The notes: generated by a model from the letters alone, not told the origin. A stretch of DNA of 64,000 nt from Tropicibacter alexandrii (GCF_003667315.2 NZ_RCTZ02000012.1:62001-126000); one strand, 5' to 3'; positions 8,343-17,385 are shown, counted from the stretch's first letter. Numbers and translations are program-made.

Positions 8343-8512
8343 GCTTTGGTTGTGCCACGCAGCCTTGCACGCATTGCGCAACCTTGGCGTGATCGCTACG
8401 GTGCCAGGACGGAGCCGCTGCGCTGCGTGCGGGGCGGATGACGCTACGTCAGAGATTGTCTTGCTGGCGGTGCTTCTTAACCTCGCGATCCTGATCTTTC
8501 AGAGGGCGATTG

Positions 8513-9595
8513 ATGAAGGCTGAGACGGTTTCGACGGAAGAGGCCCGGATATCGGAATTGCGCGCCTACGGTGTGCTCGACACCGCCGCCGAGGCCGATT
8601 TCGATGATGTGGTGAACCTCGTTGCGCGGCTGCTGGACGTGCCGGTTGCGCTGGTCAGCCTCGTCGACGAGGACCGGCAATGGTTCAAGGCCCGCTTCGG
8701 CTTCGAAGTCGCCGAAACGCCCCTCAATCAGGCGATTTGTGCCCATGCGATCCTTGCGGATGACCTGATGGTGGTGCCCGACACGCTGGAGGACATCCGC
8801 ACCGCCGACAACCCGCTGTGTTGCGGGGAACTGGCGGATATGAGGTTCTATGCGGGCGCGCCCCTGATCGCCCCGTCCGGCCATCGGCTGGGCACGCTTT
8901 GCGTTCTTGACCGCCGCCCGCGCGAACTGACCCCGGTGCAGCACGAGGTCTTGCGGGTCATGGCCGCGCAGGTGATGCGGCAGTTGGACCTGAGACGGGC
9001 GCTGGCCGCCGAGGAGGTGCTGCGCAAGGAAATCGACCACCGGGTCAAGAACTCGCTCCAGACCGTCGAGTCGCTGCTCAGGCTCTACAAGACCCGCAGC
9101 GCCGACGAACAGACGCGCGCCATTCTGGATGCGGTGGCACGGCGCATTCGGTCGGTTTCGGAGCTGCACCGCGCCCTGTATCAATCGGACACTGTCGATG
9201 ACCTGCATCTGGACCGCTACCTTGCGGGCATCCTCGCCCTGCTGGAACAGCAGGCCCCCGAAGGGGTGCGGCTGCGCTATGACCTCGCGCCCGCGCTTGC
9301 CTCGACGGACGCGGCGCAGGCCGTGGCGGTCATCGTAAGCGAATTCGTGGCCAACACGTTCAAGCATGCCTTCGCGCCGGGACAATCGGGCGAGGTCTTC
9401 GTCACCTTGCAGAGCGACGCCAGTGGATTGACCCTGACCTGTCGCGACAATGGCCGGGGTCATACGGTCGAGGGTACAACCGGAACGGGAATAGGTCTGC
9501 GCCTGATGGAGGCTGCCGCCGATCAGCTCGGCGCCCGGATCGCGATGGGAAGCGACGGTGCGGGCTACGGCCTGCACCTGCACCTGCCAGCTTAG
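8513..9595 (+). CDS. GAF-domain sensor histidine kinase of the HisKA_2 type
   Basis: The protein has 360 residues with no membrane segment, so it is a cytoplasmic sensor. A GAF domain spans about 20-155 (VSLVDEDRQWFK, the usual opening of this GAF class). It is followed by a HisKA_2 dimerisation/phosphoacceptor helix with EIDHRVKNSLQ, phosphoacceptor His176, and a HATPase domain with N-box EFVANTFKHAF and G-box GTGIGLRL. HisKA_2/HWE kinases in alphaproteobacteria often feed light, redox or general-stress signalling. No response regulator is adjacent, so the partner is unknown. ATG 8513 (SD AGAGGG, 6-base spacing) is preferred to TTG 8510. The 3' end overlaps the convergent CorC-like gene by 4 bases. 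Confidence 0.85.
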   Translation: MKAETVSTEEARISELRAYGVLDTAAEADFDDVVNLVARLLDVPVALVSLVDEDRQWFKARFGFEVAETPLNQAICAHAILADDLMVVPDTLEDIRTADNPLCCGELADMRFYAGAPLIAPSGHRLGTLCVLDRRPRELTPVQHEVLRVMAAQVMRQLDLRRALAAEEVLRKEIDHRVKNSLQTVESLLRLYKTRSADEQTRAILDAVARRIRSVSELHRALYQSDTVDDLHLDRYLAGILALLEQQAPEGVRLRYDLAPALASTDAAQAVAVIVSEFVANTFKHAFAPGQSGEVFVTLQSDASGLTLTCRDNGRGHTVEGTTGTGIGLRLMEAAADQLGARIAMGSDGAGYGLHLHLPA

Positions 9596-10896
9596 ACTGG
9601 CTCTGCTTCGAGCGGGCGCACCTTCAGCTTGGTCACGCGGTTGTTTTCGCGGGCCATGACCTCGAACCGGAACCCGTGGAAGGAAAAGACCTGCCCAGGC
9701 GTCGGGATCATCTGCGCCTCGTGGATGACCAGACCGGCCACGGTGTTGGCCTCGTCATCGGGCAGCGTCCAGTCGGTCGCCCGGTTGAAGTCGCGGATCG
9801 TCATGGCGCCTTCGATCCAGTAATTGCCGTCCTCGGCCATCTTGATCGTATGGTCGCCATCGGGGTCGAATTCATCGGTGATCTCGCCGACGATCTCCTC
9901 GAGGATATCCTCCAGCGTGATCAGCCCCTCGAGCGAGCCGTATTCGTCGACCACCAGCGCGAAATGCGTCCGGCGGCGCAGGAACTGGCGCATCTGGTCG
10001 TCCAAGGAGGTGGTATCGGGGATGAAGTAGGGCTTCATCGCGATATCTGTCACCTTGAAGTCCTTGATCACGCTGGCCATCGGCTGGTCCTCGTCGACCA
10101 GCTTGTACATGGCGCGCAACAGGTCCTTGGCGTGGACGACACCGATGATGTTTTCGGGATCGTCGCGATAGACGGGCAGGCGGGTGTGGCTGCTTTCAAG
10201 ACACTGTTCAAGGATTTCCTGCGGGCTGCTATCCGCGTTGATCATCTCGATATTCGAGCGGTGCAGCATGATTTCCTCGACCGTCCGATCGCCAAGATCC
10301 AGCGCACCCAGAATCCGGTCACGGTCTTCCTTTTCGACCACGCCCTCGGAATGGCCCAGCTGCAGCGCACCGGCAATCTCCTCGCGCACGGCGAGGATCT
10401 GGCTGTCAGGGTCGGTCTTCACGCCGAAAATCCGCAGCACGCCCCGCACCAGCAGGCGGACGGCAGACACAACCGGGGCAAAGACCCGCACGACAACGGA
10501 AATCGGCACTGCAACCCGCGCGGCGGCGGTTTCGGGATTGGTGATCGCATAGGTCTTGGGCAGCACCTCGGCAAAGATCAGCACCAGAAGCGTCATGAAC
10601 AGCGTCGCAAAGGCCACGCCCGACTCGCCGAACAGCCGCGTGAACAGCGCCGTCGCCAGCGAGGTGGCCAAGATATTCACAAGGTTGTTGCCCAGCAGCA
10701 CCGAGCCGATCAGCCGCTCGTTGTCCTCGGTGATCTTCAGCGCCTTTTCCGCGCCGGTCGATCCCCTGTCCTGCGCAGCCTTCAGCTTGCCCCGTGACGC
10801 GGCGGTCAGCGCGGTCTCCGAACCAGAGAAGAATGCGGACAGCAGGATCAACGCCAGAATGGACGAAGACGTGATCCAGAAAGCGGTGTCGAGCAT
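9592..10896 (-). CDS. CNNM/CorC-HlyC family membrane protein with CBS pair
   Basis: The protein has 434 residues. An N-terminal CNNM (DUF21) transmembrane domain spans about 1-180 (opening ILALILLSAFFSGSETALTAA, with LVLIFAEVLPKTYA). It is followed by two CBS motifs (about 205-330; VVDEYGSLEGLITLEDILEEIVGEI) and a C-terminal CorC/HlyC transporter-associated domain. Members are inner-membrane proteins linked to magnesium or cobalt efflux; the older 'hemolysin' label is misleading. Its stop codon overlaps the convergent kinase gene. An intergenic stretch of 299 bases separates its start from xerD upstream, so it probably has its own promoter. Confidence 0.88.
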   Translation of the reverse strand: MLDTAFWITSSSILALILLSAFFSGSETALTAASRGKLKAAQDRGSTGAEKALKITEDNERLIGSVLLGNNLVNILATSLATALFTRLFGESGVAFATLFMTLLVLIFAEVLPKTYAITNPETAAARVAVPISVVVRVFAPVVSAVRLLVRGVLRIFGVKTDPDSQILAVREEIAGALQLGHSEGVVEKEDRDRILGALDLGDRTVEEIMLHRSNIEMINADSSPQEILEQCLESSHTRLPVYRDDPENIIGVVHAKDLLRAMYKLVDEDQPMASVIKDFKVTDIAMKPYFIPDTTSLDDQMRQFLRRRTHFALVVDEYGSLEGLITLEDILEEIVGEITDEFDPDGDHTIKMAEDGNYWIEGAMTIRDFNRATDWTLPDDEANTVAGLVIHEAQMIPTPGQVFSFHGFRFEVMARENNRVTKLKVRPLEAEPV

Positions 10897-11195
10897 GCGG
10901 GCCTCTTGGCTGGGGCAGGGTTTGTGTCACAGCGGTTATGGGGCGCGGGCCCGCCGCCTTCAAGGGGCACGGCCCCCGCGTGCTCGCATATTCGGTGCCG
11001 AACGCGCTTCGAACCGGCCCGACGTCGCGTCCCTGCGCAATCCCGGTCTTCTTCTGGCCGAAAATACCGATTTTCTGCGAAGCCTTTCGGCTTGGTGCTC
11101 CGCAAGACGGGGCGCACCACCCCCTCCGGTTTTTCTCCCCTGCATCGCGCCGCGCAGCGGCGCGCGGGTCGGCCCGGCGCAGCCGGGGCGAAACC
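10897..11195. other. Intergenic region between xerD and the CorC-like gene
   Basis: No credible gene is seen in these 299 bases; open frames here lack ribosome binding sites. There is an 8-bp perfect hairpin CGCGCCGC/GCGGCGCG (11146-11153 and 11157-11164) 32 bases past the xerD stop, a possible transcription end for xerD. The promoter of the CorC-like gene should lie near 10897-10990. Confidence 0.4.
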
Positions 11196-12125
11196 CTAGC
11201 CGTCCTTCGCCAGCGGGTGATGATCCAGCACCAGATCGCGTAGGCGTTCATCCAGCACATGGGTATAGATCTCGGTCGTCGCCACATCCGCATGGCCCAA
11301 GAGCGTCTGGATCGACCGCAGGTCCGCCCCGTTGGCCAGCAGATGCGTGGCAAAGGCGTGGCGCAGCGTGTGCGGGGTGACCTTTTCCGGCGGGACGCCG
11401 GCCTCGACGGCAAAGTCCTTGATCAGCATGTAAAAGGCGTGCCGCGTCAGGTGCCCGGCCTTGCCACGCGATGGAAACAGGAAGGTCGAGGCAGGCTGCC
11501 CCTTGGCGGTGGCGGTCTCCTGCTGGTCATCGCGCAGCACCAGCCACGCGGCCAAGGCCGTGCGGGCGGGGGGCGACAGCGGCACCATGCGTTCCTTGCC
11601 GCCCTTGCCCTTGACCAGCAGCATGCGCGGGTCGCCCCGCGCCGCCGAGATCGGCAGCGACACCAATTCGCTGACCCGCATGCCGGTGGCGTAAAGCACC
11701 TGCATCAGGCAGGCGTTGCGCGCCCGGTCCGCAGGCGTGCGGCCATGCGCTGCGCCCGCGTCCAGCAGGCGGTCGACCTCTTCGACCGAGAGCGTCTTGG
11801 GCAGGCGCTTGTCCCGGCCCGGGCCGGAAATCTGCACGGCGGGGTTGTCTTCGCGCAGCCCCTCTTCGAAGGCAAAGCGGTAGAGTTGCTTGATCGCCGA
11901 CAGCCGCCGCGCCCGCGTCGCGCGGCTGAGTCCGGCAAGGTCGCAATCGATCAGGTAGGCCTCGACATCGTCGCGGCTGGCATCGCCGAAGTCGCGGCCC
12001 CGCTCGCCCAGCCAATCCGCTACATGGGCGAGGTCACGCGCATAGGCGGCCAGCGTGTTGGCCGCCGCGCCGCGTTCGGCGGCGATGGCATCCAGAAACA
12101 GCGGCACCCAACGCGAAACCTGCAT
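11196..12125 (-). CDS. xerD: Site-specific tyrosine recombinase XerD
   Basis: The protein has 309 residues, normal for XerD. An N-terminal SAM-like core-binding domain is followed by the catalytic domain with the full tyrosine-recombinase set: Arg in ATGMRVSEL, Lys in KGKGGKER, HTLRHAFATHLL, the His of LGHADV, and the nucleophile Tyr in IYTHV. With XerC it resolves chromosome dimers at dif. The start ATG at 12125 overlaps the stop of the upstream gene (TGATG), implying translational coupling; a GTG one codon earlier is less likely. The position next to aroK/aroB is a housekeeping setting, not a mobile element. A XerC identity cannot be fully excluded from sequence alone. Confidence 0.88.
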   Translation of the reverse strand: MQVSRWVPLFLDAIAAERGAAANTLAAYARDLAHVADWLGERGRDFGDASRDDVEAYLIDCDLAGLSRATRARRLSAIKQLYRFAFEEGLREDNPAVQISGPGRDKRLPKTLSVEEVDRLLDAGAAHGRTPADRARNACLMQVLYATGMRVSELVSLPISAARGDPRMLLVKGKGGKERMVPLSPPARTALAAWLVLRDDQQETATAKGQPASTFLFPSRGKAGHLTRHAFYMLIKDFAVEAGVPPEKVTPHTLRHAFATHLLANGADLRSIQTLLGHADVATTEIYTHVLDERLRDLVLDHHPLAKDG

Positions 12126-13591
12126 CACAGGGCCCTCTCGGCATCGAGGATCATCAGTTGCAGCGCCGCGCGGCGTGCCGCATCCTCCAGCCCGACGCCG
12201 CGCAGGGTCGCCAGCGCATCGGTCAGGTCCTGCCCGTTGCCCTCGGCGCCGCTGGCCAGCAGGCCGAGCGCGCGCAGGATGACCTCGCCAAGGCGCCGCT
12301 CGTCAAGCTGAGCGCGCAACACGTCGGGCATGGCCGCCCCGGAAAAGGCCCTTGCCACGGCCTCTGAATGGGGCAGGTCGGTGGCGCCCTCCGGGGCCTC
12401 GCCGCGCGCGATGGCGGTCAGAAAGCGGGTTTCGGCATCGCGGTCGCGCGCCCCTTGCGCGAGGTCCTCGTAGCGGTCCGACAAGAACGCGGCGCGGGTG
12501 GCGATGCGGGCGGCGCGCCCCTCCAGCCGGGATTGCGACAGGGTGTCGGCATACAGCTCGGCAAAGGGCACCAGCAGGCGGGCGCTGGCCATTTGTGGCC
12601 AGAGCGCCTGCAACCGCTGGGACAGCACCCCATTGCCGCGCCCCAGCGCCTCTTCGAAGTCCTGAAACGCCGCCACGCGGTCCCACACCCCGCCCGACGC
12701 GGCGGGCTGGCGCTGCGAGTATAATCCCAACAGCCGGTTGGCTGGCAGACTGCCCGCGCGGGCCAGCCGCTCGGCGGCTTCCAACTGGGCACGCCAGCCG
12801 GTGTCCCCGCCCAAGTCGAGCACCGAGAATTCCAGCGGCAGCGGGGCCGTGGGCAGTGGCTCGCCAAGCGCCTCGAACAGGCGGAATTCCAGCGGGGTCG
12901 GGCGCACGGGGGGCGTCAACGGCGCAGACGCCTCGCTGAGATCGGAATCGAGGAAATGCCACAGCAACTCGGCCTGCCGCGACGAGACCTGCCCGAGCGC
13001 CTCGCCGGTCTGCAACAGCAGCGCGGCCTGTTCCCAGTCGCCGCCGCGCGCCGTGCAGAAGATGCGCAAGGCGAAGTCAGTGCTCAGCATCGGCTGCGCG
13101 GCCAGCAGACGGCAGACCGGTTCGGTCCGGCCCAGAAGCAGGTTCAAATCGGCCCAGCGTTCGAACAGGCGCGGGTCCTGTGTGCCGGTGATGTCGAGCA
13201 GGGCCAGAGCCTCTTCGACGGCGCCCTGTTCGGTCAGCCAGTCGATGCGGTTGGTCAGGTGATCGATTCCGTTGCGCGTGCCGTCGGGCGGCAGCGCCTC
13301 GGTCAGCATCAACACGCGCATCAGCGCCCGCGCGGCGGGCACCGGCAGTTCAACGGCGGCGATCAGGTCCGCCAGCGTGTCCGGCGACGAGGCCTGCCAC
13401 AAATCGACCGGCAGCCCGGTCATGCGCGGGGTCAAGAGCCCGGCAGCCCCGGCCGAGGGCATGTCCAGCGGCATCTCGTCGACCGAGGGCGGTAGCGCGC
13501 TTTGCGCCACCGGAGCGTTCTGTGCATGCGCCCAGACCGGCGCCAGTGCCAGCGCCGCCGTCATCGCCGCCTTGCGCGCCCTAGTTCCCAT
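12125..13591 (-). CDS. Exported helical-repeat protein of unknown function
   Basis: The protein has 488 residues. It starts with a basic segment and hydrophobic stretch ending in PVWAHAQ, a typical Sec signal peptide cut near residue 24, so it should be periplasmic. The rest is leucine/alanine-rich and helical, with patterns such as AALLLQTGEALGQVSS that resemble TPR/Sel1-like helical repeats but no clear family signature. It lies between a 49-aa membrane peptide (11-bp overlap) and xerD (TGATG overlap), so the three are probably one transcription unit. I do not recognise its function; a scaffold or assembly role in the envelope would fit. Confidence 0.7.
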   Translation of the reverse strand: MGTRARKAAMTAALALAPVWAHAQNAPVAQSALPPSVDEMPLDMPSAGAAGLLTPRMTGLPVDLWQASSPDTLADLIAAVELPVPAARALMRVLMLTEALPPDGTRNGIDHLTNRIDWLTEQGAVEEALALLDITGTQDPRLFERWADLNLLLGRTEPVCRLLAAQPMLSTDFALRIFCTARGGDWEQAALLLQTGEALGQVSSRQAELLWHFLDSDLSEASAPLTPPVRPTPLEFRLFEALGEPLPTAPLPLEFSVLDLGGDTGWRAQLEAAERLARAGSLPANRLLGLYSQRQPAASGGVWDRVAAFQDFEEALGRGNGVLSQRLQALWPQMASARLLVPFAELYADTLSQSRLEGRAARIATRAAFLSDRYEDLAQGARDRDAETRFLTAIARGEAPEGATDLPHSEAVARAFSGAAMPDVLRAQLDERRLGEVILRALGLLASGAEGNGQDLTDALATLRGVGLEDAARRAALQLMILDAERAL

Positions 13592-13730
13592 TCAATTCCA
13601 CCGGCTGGCGTATCTCTGTCTGCGGCGGGCTGAAATCGGCGCCGAAATACGGCCCGACATAGGCATAGGCCACCAGCGCGATGCCGCCCAGCACCAGCAG
13701 ATAGAACAGCCACTTGATGATGCGTCCCAT
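13581..13730 (-). CDS. 49-aa single-pass membrane peptide
   Basis: This short gene reads MGRIIKWLFYLLVLGG followed by more hydrophobic residues and a polar tail ending in VELNGN. One transmembrane helix spans about residues 6-25, with basic residues at the N-terminus, so the tail is probably periplasmic. The ATG at 13730 is preceded by AGGGAAGG at a good distance. Its end overlaps the start of the exported helical-repeat gene by 11 bases, a sign of translational coupling. Function unknown; the tight linkage suggests it works with the downstream periplasmic protein. Confidence 0.65.
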   Translation of the reverse strand: MGRIIKWLFYLLVLGGIALVAYAYVGPYFGADFSPPQTEIRQPVELNGN

Positions 13731-13826
13731 GGATAGCCTTCCCTGCCTCGTCCTTTTTTCGAACTTATACCTAGCCTTTTCGCTCAGATCACGTCATTCA
13801 CGCAAGAAATTACCAATGGGCGAAGG

Positions 13827-14402
13827 ATGGCCGATACAGGGGTTCACAACCGTTTGATCCTGCACAAGACCGTGGTCTTTGTCGGGATGATGGGCGCGGG
13901 CAAGACCGCCGTGGGGCGCACGCTGGCGGCACAGCTGGGCGTGATGTTTCGCGATTCGGATCACGAGATCGAAGAAGCCGCCAACATGACCATTGCCGAG
14001 ATCTTTTCGCGCGATGGCGAGCCGTTCTTTCGCCGCAAGGAACATCAGGTCATCGACCGCCTGCTGGACGGGGTGCCGGGCGTGCTGTCGACGGGGGGCG
14101 GGGCCTTCATGTCGGCGGAGAACCGCAAGATGATCTCGGACAAGGGGGTGGCGGTTTGGCTGAATGCCGATCTCGACCTGTTGTGGGAACGGGTCCGCCA
14201 CAAGGACACGCGCCCCTTGCTGCAGACACCCGATCCCTATGGCACGCTCAAGGCGCTGTACGATGTGCGCGTGCCGACCTATGCCGAGGCCGATATCGAG
14301 GTGGTGTCCGAGCCGGGCCTGTCGCTGGACGCCATGGGGCGCAAGGTGGCGCAGGCCTTGCTGGAGCAGCGCCCCGACGTTTTGGAGAAGACCGATGGTT
14401 GA
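13827..14402 (+). CDS. aroK: Shikimate kinase
   Basis: The protein has 191 residues. Walker A GMMGAGKT at 20-27, shikimate-binding aspartates in FRDSDHEIE (about 41-49), the arginine of FFRRKEHQV and the glycine-rich STGGGAF motif are all present. It phosphorylates shikimate at the 3-hydroxyl in aromatic amino acid synthesis. The gene overlaps aroB by 8 bases, the normal aroKB pairing. The ATG at 13827 is used; the only SD-like purines (CGAAGG) sit directly before it, so translation may depend on weak leader signals. Confidence 0.95.
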   Translation: MADTGVHNRLILHKTVVFVGMMGAGKTAVGRTLAAQLGVMFRDSDHEIEEAANMTIAEIFSRDGEPFFRRKEHQVIDRLLDGVPGVLSTGGGAFMSAENRKMISDKGVAVWLNADLDLLWERVRHKDTRPLLQTPDPYGTLKALYDVRVPTYAEADIEVVSEPGLSLDAMGRKVAQALLEQRPDVLEKTDG

Positions 14403-15510
14403 GATTGTCGAAGTTCCGCTGCCGGGCCGCGAATACGAGGTGCGCATCGGCGCCGGCCTGCTGGCCACGGCGGGCGGACAGATCGCGCCCTTGCTGAAAC
14501 GCCCGCGCGTGGCCATCGTCAGCGACGAAACCGTGGCGGCGGCGCATCTGGCGACGCTGGAGGCGGCGCTCGATGCCGAGGGGATTGCGCATTCCGCCCT
14601 GCGCCTGCCACCGGGCGAGGCCACCAAGGGCTGGCCGCAATTCGAGCGGTGTGTCGAATGGCTGCTCGAGGAAAAGGTGGAACGCCGTGACGTGGTGATC
14701 GCGCTCGGCGGCGGGGTGATCGGCGATCTGGTGGGCTTCGCCGCGGCGGTGCTGCGGCGCGGGGTGCGCTTTGTGCAGGTGCCGACCTCGCTTCTGGCGC
14801 AAGTCGACAGCTCGGTTGGTGGCAAGACCGGGATCAACGCGCCGCAGGGCAAGAACCTGATCGGCGCCTTTCACCAGCCCGCGATGGTGCTGGCCGATAT
14901 CGACGTTCTGGACACGCTGACCGAACGCGATTTCCTTGCCGGCTATGGCGAGGTGGTGAAATACGGGCTGCTGGGCGATGCGGCGTTCTTTGACTGGCTT
15001 GAGGCCAACGGCGCGCAGGCGGCCCGCGGTGACAAGGCCGCGCGGGCCTATGCGGTGAAGCGGTCGGTGGAAATGAAGGCTGAGATCGTCCTGAGGGACG
15101 AGACCGAGCAGGGCGACCGCGCGCTGTTGAACCTTGGCCATACCTTCTGTCATGCGCTGGAAAAGGCGACCGGTTACAGCGACCGCCTGCTGCATGGCGA
15201 GGGCGTGGCGATCGGCTGTGCCTTGGCTTTCGAGCTGTCCTCGCGTCTGGGCCTGTGTCCGCAAGAGGACCCGAGCCGCGTCCGCGCCCACCTGAAGGCG
15301 ATGGGCATGAAATGCGATCTGGCCGACATTGCCGGTGACCTGCCCGGCGCCGAGACGCTGCTGGACCTGATGGGACAGGACAAGAAGGTGATCGACGGCC
15401 AGCTGCGCTTTATCCTTGCGCGCGGGATCGGTGATAGCTTCGTCACCTCGGAGGTGCCGCGTGATGCGGTGCTGAACTTGTTGCAGGAGCAGCTCGCGTC
15501 CCGGGCTTGA
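14395..15510 (+). CDS. aroB: 3-dehydroquinate synthase
   Basis: The protein has 371 residues, close to the family norm. It contains the NAD-binding GGGVIGDLVGFAAAVLRRG, SLLAQVDSSVGGKTGIN and the zinc-ligand region LNLGHTFCHALE. The enzyme converts DAHP to 3-dehydroquinate, step two of the shikimate pathway. The ATG at 14395 lies inside the end of aroK (8-bp overlap). The frame is open much further upstream, but that region is aroK in another frame. The last codons and the stop are encoded inside a palindromic repeat (15498-15518), so the C-terminus (ASRA) is repeat-derived. Confidence 0.95.
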   Translation: MVEIVEVPLPGREYEVRIGAGLLATAGGQIAPLLKRPRVAIVSDETVAAAHLATLEAALDAEGIAHSALRLPPGEATKGWPQFERCVEWLLEEKVERRDVVIALGGGVIGDLVGFAAAVLRRGVRFVQVPTSLLAQVDSSVGGKTGINAPQGKNLIGAFHQPAMVLADIDVLDTLTERDFLAGYGEVVKYGLLGDAAFFDWLEANGAQAARGDKAARAYAVKRSVEMKAEIVLRDETEQGDRALLNLGHTFCHALEKATGYSDRLLHGEGVAIGCALAFELSSRLGLCPQEDPSRVRAHLKAMGMKCDLADIAGDLPGAETLLDLMGQDKKVIDGQLRFILARGIGDSFVTSEVPRDAVLNLLQEQLASRA

Positions 15511-15563
15511 CCCGGGACCTCGCCCTCGGGTTCGGCCATGAGGTCCCGGGTCACGCCCGGGAC
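15498..15563. repeat. Pair of REP-like palindromes between aroB and the site-2 protease gene
   Basis: Two hairpins share the same 8-bp arms GTCCCGGG/CCCGGGAC: 15498-15518 (loop CTTGA) and 15543-15563 (loop TCACG). The segment between them adds complementary GGGACCTC/GAGGTCCC. The first copy is identical over 21 bases to one at 47311-47331. It sits between convergent genes and probably also works as a bidirectional terminator. Confidence 0.7.
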
Positions 15564-15567
15564 AGGG

Positions 15568-16629
15568 TTACGCCCGCGCCCGCAGCACCATCAATTCGCC
15601 GACATTCTCGCGGGTGGTATAGCCCAGCACGACGCCGTGCCGGTCGATGGCGGCGATGGCGGGGGCATTGTCCAAAGCATCCAGAACCTCTTGCAGCGGC
15701 GTGGCCAGCGGCAATTGCGGCACGTCGACCATGATCTCGGCCACGGGATGGGTGTTGAGCCCCTCGGCCATGGCCTTGAACAGGGCTTGGCGCGTCAGGA
15801 ACCCCGCAAGGCGCCCGTCGGTATCGAGAACCGGGAATTCGTGTTGCGTGGTGCGGATCAGGGTTTGGGCGGCCACGTGCAGCGGATCGTCGGGCGCGAG
15901 GCTTTCATAGGCGGTGATGACCGCGTCGCGCAGGTGCAGGTCGCGGGCAATGTCGCGGCTGGCCACCGCGTTGGATTCGCCCTGCGCGGCGAGAAAGATG
16001 AACACCGCGATCAGGATCAGGATCAGGTTGCCGGATGTCAGCCCCCACAGTCCGAACAGGAAGGCCGCAACTTGTCCGATGGCAGCGGCGATGCGCGTGG
16101 CCTGCACCCGGTTCATGCGGCTGGCCAGCACGGCGCGCAACACGCGCCCGCCATCCATGGGAAAGGCCGGGATCAGGTTGAAGAGCGCGAGGAACAGGTT
16201 GACCGCCGCCAGCCGCCCCATGAAGTCGCGGGTGGTCGTCGGGTCGGTCAGCGTGTCGGCGTCGATGGTCGCGCCAAGGCCCATGAGGATGGCGTAGATC
16301 ACAAGGTTCACCGCAGGACCGGCCAGCGCCACGGCGATCTCTTGGCTGGGCTTCTCGGGCATGCGCTCCATCCGGGCCATGCCGCCGATGGGCAACAGGG
16401 TGATGTCCGGTGTGCGGATGCCAAAGCGCCGTCCCATCAGGGCATGCCCGTATTCATGCGCCACGACGCAGGCGAACAGCGCGAGGATGAACAGCGTGCT
16501 GGAGGCCGCAGCGGCTGCGCCGCCTGCAGACCAGGCGCTAGCGGCGATCCAGGCCAGCAGCAGAAAGAACGTGGCATGCACGCGCAATTCCGAGCCAAGC
16601 AGGCGACCGATGGGGAAAGACCAGGACAT
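15568..16629 (-). CDS. Site-2 protease family M50 metalloprotease with CBS domains
   Basis: The protein has 353 residues. Several transmembrane segments surround the zinc motif HEYGH (about residue 58) and the third-ligand motif NLIPAFPMDGG (about 151-161). A pair of CBS domains occupies about 230-350 and may sense nucleotides. This is the SpoIVFB/Rip1-like branch of intramembrane proteases, distinct from RseP, which is also present in this window and carries no CBS domains. Its substrate is unknown. It is convergent with aroB across a palindromic repeat and is followed upstream by ssb on the same strand, separated by the ssb terminator. Confidence 0.88.
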   Translation of the reverse strand: MSWSFPIGRLLGSELRVHATFFLLLAWIAASAWSAGGAAAAASSTLFILALFACVVAHEYGHALMGRRFGIRTPDITLLPIGGMARMERMPEKPSQEIAVALAGPAVNLVIYAILMGLGATIDADTLTDPTTTRDFMGRLAAVNLFLALFNLIPAFPMDGGRVLRAVLASRMNRVQATRIAAAIGQVAAFLFGLWGLTSGNLILILIAVFIFLAAQGESNAVASRDIARDLHLRDAVITAYESLAPDDPLHVAAQTLIRTTQHEFPVLDTDGRLAGFLTRQALFKAMAEGLNTHPVAEIMVDVPQLPLATPLQEVLDALDNAPAIAAIDRHGVVLGYTTRENVGELMVLRARA

Positions 16630-16675
16630 GCGTTACTCCGTCTGTCGCCTTTTACATAGGTCCGGGGCCTACCAC

Positions 16676-16702
16676 GAAAAAGGGCGGGGATGTCCCCGCC
16701 CT
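16676..16702 (-). terminator. Rho-independent terminator of ssb
   Basis: AGGGCGGGGA (16681-16690) pairs with TCCCCGCCCT (16693-16702) as a perfect 10-bp inverted repeat, followed on the minus strand by five T residues. It lies just after the ssb stop codon. Confidence 0.8.
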
Positions 16703-16720
16703 GAACCTTGTCCCGCCGGC

Positions 16721-17248
16721 TTAGAACGGGATCTCGTCGTCGATATCGCGCGAGGGCGCGCGCGACGGGCCCGAACCACCGCCCGATCCGCCGCCATAGC
16801 CGCCCTCGTCATAGCCGCCACGGTCGTCATAACCACCGCCGCCGCCGCCACCGTAACCGCCGCCAGAGCCGCCACCCTGACCGCCGCCGCCTTCACCGCG
16901 ACCGTCCAGAAGCGTCAGTTCACCGCGATAGGGACGCAGCACCACCTCGGTGGAGTACCGGTCCTGCCCGTTCTGATCCTGCCATTTGCGGGTTTCCAAC
17001 TGGCCTTCGATATAGACCTTCGAGCCCTTGCGCAGGTACTGTTCGGCGATCCGCGCCAGAGGCTCGGAAAAGATCGCGACCGAGTGCCACTCCGTCCGCT
17101 CGCGGCGCTCGCCAGTGTTGCGGTCTTTCCAGTTTTCGGAGGTGGCGATGCGCAGGTTGCACACCTTGCCCCCGTTCTGGAAGGTGCGCACTTCGGGGTC
17201 ACGCCCCAGATTGCCCACGATGATCACCTTGTTCACGGAACCGGCCAT
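16721..17248 (-). CDS. ssb: Single-stranded DNA-binding protein
   Basis: The protein has 175 residues. An N-terminal OB fold spans about 1-110 ([41 protein letters not shown]). A long glycine-rich linker follows, ending in the acidic tip DDEIPF, which recruits replication and repair partners. It binds single-stranded DNA as a tetramer. The ATG at 17248 is preceded by GAGAGGAAAGAG. A clear terminator follows the stop. Confidence 0.96.
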   Translation of the reverse strand: MAGSVNKVIIVGNLGRDPEVRTFQNGGKVCNLRIATSENWKDRNTGERRERTEWHSVAIFSEPLARIAEQYLRKGSKVYIEGQLETRKWQDQNGQDRYSTEVVLRPYRGELTLLDGRGEGGGGQGGGSGGGYGGGGGGGYDDRGGYDEGGYGGGSGGGSGPSRAPSRDIDDEIPF

Positions 17249-17385
17249 TCTCTTTCCTCTCGAATCTCTTCGGCGATGTTTGGCCGACCCTATACCACGC
17301 CGATCCGCGCGGGTAGGGCGGGGGTTCCCGAATCTGCCTTCTGTCGGCTACAGTGCCGCGCAATGAAACAAGGGGTGGTGACGTG

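Noticed and set aside
5777-8374. Open frame of 865 codons antisense to the second oxidoreductase
   Set aside because: The plus-strand gene has FAD and GcvT motifs throughout; the antisense frame is a codon-bias artefact.
8322-8444. 40-codon frame starting with ATG in the gap before the sensor kinase
   Set aside because: Its start lies inside a terminator stem, there is no ribosome binding site and the product is arginine-rich without structure.
11196-12125. Tyrosine recombinase as a phage or island integrase
   Set aside because: Length, motif set and coupling to conserved chromosomal genes fit housekeeping XerD; no tRNA attachment site or phage genes are near.
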